A stretch of DNA of 7,870 bases, taken from Pseudomonadota bacterium. Its GTDB lineage: Bacteria; Pseudomonadota; Alphaproteobacteria; Sphingomonadales; Sphingomonadaceae. The position numbers and the translations under genes were made by a program. Within the stretch, counting starts at the first letter, position 1; each line of letters opens with the position of its first letter. The notes under the pieces are model-generated. The model was not told where the DNA came from and did no database searches. It saw nothing but the letters and a program-made list of their open reading frames with translations. Where the stretch lies: the NCBI GenBank assembly GCA_023433305.1, contig JAEZCZ010000055.1, forward strand, positions 1 to 7,870, in the 5' to 3' direction. Below are positions 4,806 through 7,870 of the stretch, one piece after another.

Positions 4806-5831
4806 ATGAACGACTCGCTCACCCTCCGTCGGCCCGATGACTGGCACGTGCACTTGCGCGCGGGGGAGATGTTGCGTGTGGTCCTTCCCTTCACGGCGCG
4901 GCAGTTCGCGCGCGCAATCGTGATGCCCAACCTGTCGCCGCCGGTCACCACCACCGCGCTGGCGCGGACTTATCGCGAGCAGATCCTGGCGCTCGTGCCG
5001 GAAGACGCGGATTTTACCCCGCTGATGACCTGCTACCTCACCGATACGACGGACCCCGACGACCTGGCAGCGGGCTTCGCCGACGGCGTGTTCACCGCGG
5101 CCAAGCTCTACCCGGCGGGCGCCACCACGAACTCCGCGAACGGCGTCACCGATATCGCCAATATCCGCCCGGTGCTCGAGCGGATGGCCGACATCGGAAT
5201 GGTGCTCTGCGTCCACGGCGAGGTCACCGACCCGGACGTCGACGTGTTCGATCGCGAAGCGGTCTTCATCGATTGCATCCTCGCCCCGCTCTTGCGCGAT
5301 TTGCCCGAGCTCAAGGTCGTGTTCGAGCACGCCACGACCGAGGATGCGGTCGCCTTCGTCGAAGGATCCGGACCCAACGTCGCCGCGACGATCACCCCGC
5401 AGCACCTCCATATCAATCGCAACGCCATGCTCGTCGGCGGCATTCGCCCGCATGCCTATTGCCTGCCGGTTCCCAAGCGCGAGAAGCACCGCGTCGCGCT
5501 CCGCCGCGCCGCGACTTCGGGCAATGCGAAGTTCTTCCTCGGCACCGACACGGCCCCGCATATGCGCCACGCCAAGGAAACGGCGTGCGGTTGCGCGGGC
5601 ATCTTCAACGCCCCCTTTGCGCTCGAAAGCTATCTGGCCGTGTTCGAAGAGGAGGGTGTGCTCGGCAAGTTCGAGGCTTTCGCCAGCGAGCATGGAGCGC
5701 GTTTCTACGGCCTCCCGCTCAACGAAGGCACCGTCACGCTCGAGCGAGGCACGGTCGAGGTGCCGGCCGAAATCGCGGGCGTGGTGCCCTTCCACGCCGG
5801 CGAAACGCTCGGCTGGCGGTTCTCGCGTTAG
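4806..5831 (+). CDS. pyrC: Dihydroorotase, class II (PyrC)
   Basis: PyrC catalyses the third step of de novo pyrimidine synthesis, the zinc-dependent cyclisation of N-carbamoyl-L-aspartate to L-dihydroorotate. The 341-residue length is close to E. coli PyrC (348 aa), and the key residues appear with a constant offset of two: H14 and H16 (DDWHVHLRAGEM), N42, Lys100 for carboxylation (AAKLYPAGATTNS), H137 (VHGEV), H175 (FEHATTEDAV), D248 and H252 (GTDTAPHMRHAKE). All metal and substrate ligands are present, so the enzyme should be active. I use the ATG at 4806, whose product begins MNDSLTLRRPDDWHVH as in other PyrC proteins. An in-frame ATG at 4722 would add 28 unconserved residues and overlap the ygfZ start. 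No clear Shine-Dalgarno is visible. The end overlaps the rarD stop on the other strand. Confidence 0.96.
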   Translation: MNDSLTLRRPDDWHVHLRAGEMLRVVLPFTARQFARAIVMPNLSPPVTTTALARTYREQILALVPEDADFTPLMTCYLTDTTDPDDLAAGFADGVFTAAKLYPAGATTNSANGVTDIANIRPVLERMADIGMVLCVHGEVTDPDVDVFDREAVFIDCILAPLLRDLPELKVVFEHATTEDAVAFVEGSGPNVAATITPQHLHINRNAMLVGGIRPHAYCLPVPKREKHRVALRRAATSGNAKFFLGTDTAPHMRHAKETACGCAGIFNAPFALESYLAVFEEEGVLGKFEAFASEHGARFYGLPLNEGTVTLERGTVEVPAEIAGVVPFHAGETLGWRFSR

Positions 5832-6769
5832 GCCGGCACCGGCTCTTCGGTTTTCCGCCCGCGCAGCAGCTCCCAGGTGAACAGCGTAGCGGCCGCCCAG
5901 ATGAGGACGTAGCAGCCAAGCTGCGCCAGCTTCAGCTCCTCCCCGAACACCGTCAGGCCTAGCAGGAAGACGACCGTCGGGGAGATGAACTGCAGGAACC
6001 CGATCACCGTGTAGGGCATTCGCCGCGCGGCGATCGCGAACCACATCAACGGCAAGGCGGTCATCGGACCGCTCAGGGCAACCGCGAAGGCCGTGTTCCA
6101 TCCCTGGCCGAGCGCGGGGCCCGCCGGGCTCGCCCAGAACCACGCCACGATGCCGAGCGCCACGGGCATCAGGATCAAGGACTCGACCGTCAGCCCCGCC
6201 AGCGCTCCTGCGGCGACGGTTTTCCTCAGCAGCCCATAGATCCCGAACGTTACCGCCATCGACAGGCTCAGCCACATCGTGGTCAACGCGCCGATCGCCA
6301 GCAGCCCCACCCCGGCGCCGGCAAGCCCCACCGCCCACCATTGCCGACGGCTCAGCCGTTCGCCCAGGAACACGAGGCCCAGCAGCATCATCATCAGCGG
6401 CAGGATGTAATAGCCGAGGCTGGCCGCATAGACGTGCCCAGTCTGGATCGCCCACACGTATAGCCACCAGTTGACCGCCACCATGCTGGCGCTCCCGACC
6501 AGCGTCAGTAGCGCTCGTCGATTGCCGAGTACGGCGCGCAGCTCGGTCCAGCCGCGGGTCGCCGCCAGCAGGACCAAGCAGAGCGGCAGGGTGAACACCA
6601 GGCGCCAGGCCACGAACTCGAGCGGATCGACGGTTTTGACGAGCAGCAGGTAGAGCGGCATTGAGCCCCACACGACGTGTGCGCCCAAGGCGTAGGGGAG
6701 ACCGCTACGGACGCTGTCGGACGAGAGGCTCACCGGCGGGGCGTTAGGCCCGCGCGCCGAACCGAGCAA
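5828..6769 (-). CDS. rarD: RarD-type EamA/DMT-superfamily inner-membrane permease
   Basis: This is a ten-segment membrane protein of the drug/metabolite transporter superfamily, closest in my reading to RarD; the substrate is unknown. Hydrophobic segments start near residues 24, 52, 86, 113, 145, 164, 192, 225, 253 and 283. The two EamA repeats show the paired motifs SLGYYILPL...FLGERL (118-139) and GFLQFISPTVVFLLGL...FGEEL (257-279). The start is uncertain. The longest frame (313 aa) begins at TTG 6769, with GAGG 4 nt upstream. A GTG at 6733 gives 301 aa, nearer to E. coli RarD (296 aa), but has no ribosome-binding motif. The gene is convergent with pyrC, overlapping it by four bases at the stops. 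It is divergent from the glycine-zipper gene. Confidence 0.88.
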   Translation of the reverse strand: MLGSARGPNAPPVSLSSDSVRSGLPYALGAHVVWGSMPLYLLLVKTVDPLEFVAWRLVFTLPLCLVLLAATRGWTELRAVLGNRRALLTLVGSASMVAVNWWLYVWAIQTGHVYAASLGYYILPLMMMLLGLVFLGERLSRRQWWAVGLAGAGVGLLAIGALTTMWLSLSMAVTFGIYGLLRKTVAAGALAGLTVESLILMPVALGIVAWFWASPAGPALGQGWNTAFAVALSGPMTALPLMWFAIAARRMPYTVIGFLQFISPTVVFLLGLTVFGEELKLAQLGCYVLIWAAATLFTWELLRGRKTEEPVPA

Positions 6770-6791
6770 GCCGCCTCAAATAATCGCCTTT

Positions 6792-6819
6792 CTGAACGGC
6801 CGAGTTGTCCATCGTTCAG
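6792..6819. promoter_or_regulatory. Inverted repeat CTGAACG/CGTTCAG between rarD and the glycine-zipper gene
   Basis: CTGAACG (6792-6798) and CGTTCAG (6813-6819) form a perfect 7-bp inverted repeat separated by 14 nt. It lies 53 nt before the glycine-zipper start and 22 nt outside the rarD TTG. It could be a transcription-factor site. It also resembles an EcfG-type general-stress promoter (GGAAC, 16-17 nt, CGTT): here TGAAC, 15 nt, CGTT, so one mismatch and short spacing. Both readings are tentative. Confidence 0.35.
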
Positions 6820-6872
6820 GAATCGCGGCGTAGACATGAACCGTCACTCGAAGGTTGGTAGGAGCCCAGACC

Positions 6873-7316
6873 ATGAAAAACCTTATCACAAAAACAGCCC
6901 TGGCCCTTGCTGCTTCGGGCATGGCGGTCGTTGCCGCGCCGGCTTCGGCGGTCGATTTCAATACTCCTGGATACAGCGCCGCACCCGCCGACGACGGCTG
7001 GAATCGCGACCGCCGCGATCGATATCGCGATCGTTATCGCGACCGCTACCGGGACCGGTACGACGATCGCTATTACAGCCGCAGCTCTTACGGCGAGCCG
7101 GTCTATCGCAACACCCGCGTCTGGCGCGGTAACGACGGCCGCACCTATTGCCGCAAGAAGGACGGCACCACCGGCCTGATCATCGGCGGCGCCGCGGGCG
7201 CTTTGCTGGGCCGCGAGGTCGACGGGGGCCGCGATCGCACCCTCGGCACGATCCTCGGCGCCGCTGCCGGCGCGCTGATCGGCAAGGAGATCGACGGCGG
7301 CACCCGCTGCCGTTGA
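6873..7316 (+). CDS. Secreted glycine-zipper 2TM envelope protein with RDRY repeats
   Basis: The 147-residue product has a Sec signal peptide: MKNLITKT, then the hydrophobic ALALAASGMAVVAAP, with likely cleavage after ASA at residue 26. The linker holds five tandem tetrapeptides, four RDRY and one DDRY (residues 48-67). The C-terminal half has two copies of a glycine zipper, GLIIGGAAGALLGREVD (101-117) and GTILGAAAGALIGKEID (125-141). These match the Rick_17kDa_Anti/glycine-zipper-2TM family of envelope proteins. Cys93 and Cys146 could form a disulfide in the periplasm. There is no lipobox, so it is not a lipoprotein. The ATG at 6873 is supported by AGGAG (6860-6864), 8 nt upstream; an in-frame GTG or ATG near 6855 precedes this site and is unlikely. 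The function is probably structural or envelope stress-related, but this is not known. Confidence 0.9.
   Translation: MKNLITKTALALAASGMAVVAAPASAVDFNTPGYSAAPADDGWNRDRRDRYRDRYRDRYRDRYDDRYYSRSSYGEPVYRNTRVWRGNDGRTYCRKKDGTTGLIIGGAAGALLGREVDGGRDRTLGTILGAAAGALIGKEIDGGTRCR
7014..7073 (+). repeat. 12-bp in-frame tandem repeat encoding (R/D)DRY x5
   Basis: Five degenerate 12-bp units run from 7014 to 7073: CGCGATCGATAT, CGCGATCGTTAT, CGCGACCGCTAC, CGGGACCGGTAC and GACGATCGCTAT. Each encodes R-D-R-Y or D-D-R-Y. The codons differ between units while the peptide is kept, which suggests selection on the protein sequence rather than a very recent expansion. Confidence 0.8.
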
Positions 7317-7331
7317 GCCCAACATGAACAG

Positions 7332-7363
7332 CGGCCGCGTTTCATCCCCTTGAACCGCGGCCG
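7332..7363. terminator. Strong hairpin after the glycine-zipper gene
   Basis: CGGCCGCG (7332-7339) pairs with CGCGGCCG (7356-7363). After one T-C mismatch the stem continues TTCA/TGAA (7341-7344/7351-7354) around the loop TCCCCT. It starts 15 nt after the stop codon. There is no T-run behind it, so it may serve as a 3' stabilising structure or a non-canonical terminator. Confidence 0.45.
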
Positions 7364-7401
7364 TTCGCGTGGCCCTTCGGGTCGTGCATGGGGGGTCGCG
7401 C

Positions 7402-7436
7402 CAAGGCGCTCGTGGCAAGCCGCGGGCGCCTTGTTT
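7402..7436 (+). terminator. Possible terminator hairpin before the right-end lipoprotein gene
   Basis: CAAGGCGC (7402-7409) and GCGCCTTG (7426-7433) form a perfect 8-bp stem with a 16-nt loop. TTT follows at 7434-7436, continuing the T-rich 3' side. It may end transcription from the glycine-zipper gene. The loop is long and the T-run short, so this is a modest call. Confidence 0.45.
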
Positions 7437-7489
7437 CGATCTGGCGAGCGTTAAGCGCTTCGGCACCCAATTGCGTTAGAGCGCCGGCC

Positions 7490-7870
7490 ATGAGCGCGCT
7501 CGTCCATCCTCCCTTCCTGCACGCCGCCGGCGCCGCCCTGCTGCTCGCCGGGTGCGGGACCGAGCAGCCCGCGCGCTTCGAGCCCGAGCGCGATCCAGCG
7601 CTCACCGCCGCGCTCGCCGAGCCGCTCATGATCGATCCCGACCTGGTCGGCCAGAACCGCGCGAACAGCGCCGCCGCGATGCCCTCGCATGACGGCTCGC
7701 TGCCCACGATCGACCGAAATCCCGAAGCCATCGCCGCCGCTCGCGCCGAGGCGTCGCGCCTTGTCGGCGGATCGGAGCAGATGCGAAGGGCCCCTGCGGC
7801 GCGCGTGGTCGAAGGGGCCCTGCCAGCCGATGCCGCGCTCACCGCCGCCGCCCGCGCCGCGGCCTCGCCC
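7490..7870 (+). CDS. Lipoprotein of unknown function, N-terminal part (continues beyond window)
   Basis: An open frame runs from the ATG at 7490 to the window end (127 codons, no stop). The N-terminus MSALVHPPFLHAAGAALLLA leads to a lipobox L19-A20-G21-C22, so a lipidated mature protein starting at Cys22 is expected. The n-region has no Lys or Arg, only two His, which is unusual. The mature part is rich in Ala, Glu and Asp: it contains DPALTAALAEPLMIDPDLVG (residues 35-54), then QNRANSAAAM, and later an Ala/Arg-rich helical stretch. I do not recognise a domain. No upstream in-frame start codon is near, and no clear Shine-Dalgarno precedes the ATG. Its coding sense is supported by the lipobox and by the sustained open frame. 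The long open frame on the opposite strand lacks recognisable features. Confidence 0.72.
   Translation, partial: MSALVHPPFLHAAGAALLLAGCGTEQPARFEPERDPALTAALAEPLMIDPDLVGQNRANSAAAMPSHDGSLPTIDRNPEAIAAARAEASRLVGGSEQMRRAPAARVVEGALPADAALTAAARAAASP

Noticed and set aside
4275..6671. Long open frame of 798 codons on the minus strand
   Set aside because: It runs antisense through pyrC and out of frame through rarD and ygfZ, all of which have clear family motifs. The translation is low-complexity Arg/Gly/Ala, typical of shadow frames in GC-rich DNA.
7001..7075. Could the regular 12-bp repeats be a CRISPR array or iteron origin
   Set aside because: The units are contiguous without spacers, in frame, and encode a kept tetrapeptide inside a clear gene.
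7342..7842. Minus-strand open frame of 166 codons opposite the right-end lipoprotein
   Set aside because: It lacks a recognisable motif or start signal, whereas the plus-strand frame has a lipobox and stays open to the window end.

Overview
The window is GC-rich, densely packed chromosomal DNA. Gene content and protein details point to an alphaproteobacterium, most likely of the order Sphingomonadales (Sphingomonas/Erythrobacter-like). These details are a short YgfZ with a reduced C-terminal barrel, an L21 with a Lys/Ala/Pro tail, and a glycine-zipper envelope protein with an Arg/Asp/Tyr-rich linker. This is an inference from protein features, not a database result. I see no phage, transposase, CRISPR array, tRNA or rRNA.

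Layout. (1) 1-141, minus strand: start of a lipoprotein gene running off the left edge. (2) 198-1270: the ribosomal operon rplU-rpmA, with a good sigma70-like promoter, a hairpin plus T-run in the leader, and a strong intrinsic terminator preceded by further hairpins. (3) 1352-1912: a RimJ/RimL-type GNAT acetyltransferase. The GTPase gene obgE, which often follows rpmA, is absent. (4) 1919-2080: an imperfect palindrome of about 160 bp filling the gap between two convergent genes. (5) 2100-3992: a small module with a minus-strand pair, a COG3687-type ferritin-like protein followed by a hotdog-fold acyl-CoA thioesterase. A TetR-family regulator is divergent from the pair, and a 14-bp palindrome lies at the divergence point. 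(6) 3989-5831: ygfZ (minus, Fe-S cluster protein) divergent from pyrC (plus, dihydroorotase). (7) 5828-6769: rarD-like EamA permease (minus), convergent with pyrC. (8) 6873-7316: a secreted glycine-zipper protein with a 12-bp tandem repeat. (9) 7490-7870: a lipoprotein gene running off the right edge.

Most of this is housekeeping: ribosome, pyrimidine synthesis, Fe-S maintenance, envelope. The part most likely to hold undescribed biology is the TetR / di-iron-like protein / thioesterase module. The visible ligand pattern of its central protein (E, ExxH, E, ExxH) has spacings close to those of di-iron oxygenases and desaturases, which hints at acyl-chain chemistry under local repression. Two convergent gene pairs (tetR/ygfZ and pyrC/rarD) overlap at their stop codons. 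Several intergenic RNA structures (rplU leader, rpmA 3' region, the 1919-2080 palindrome) are also worth checking.
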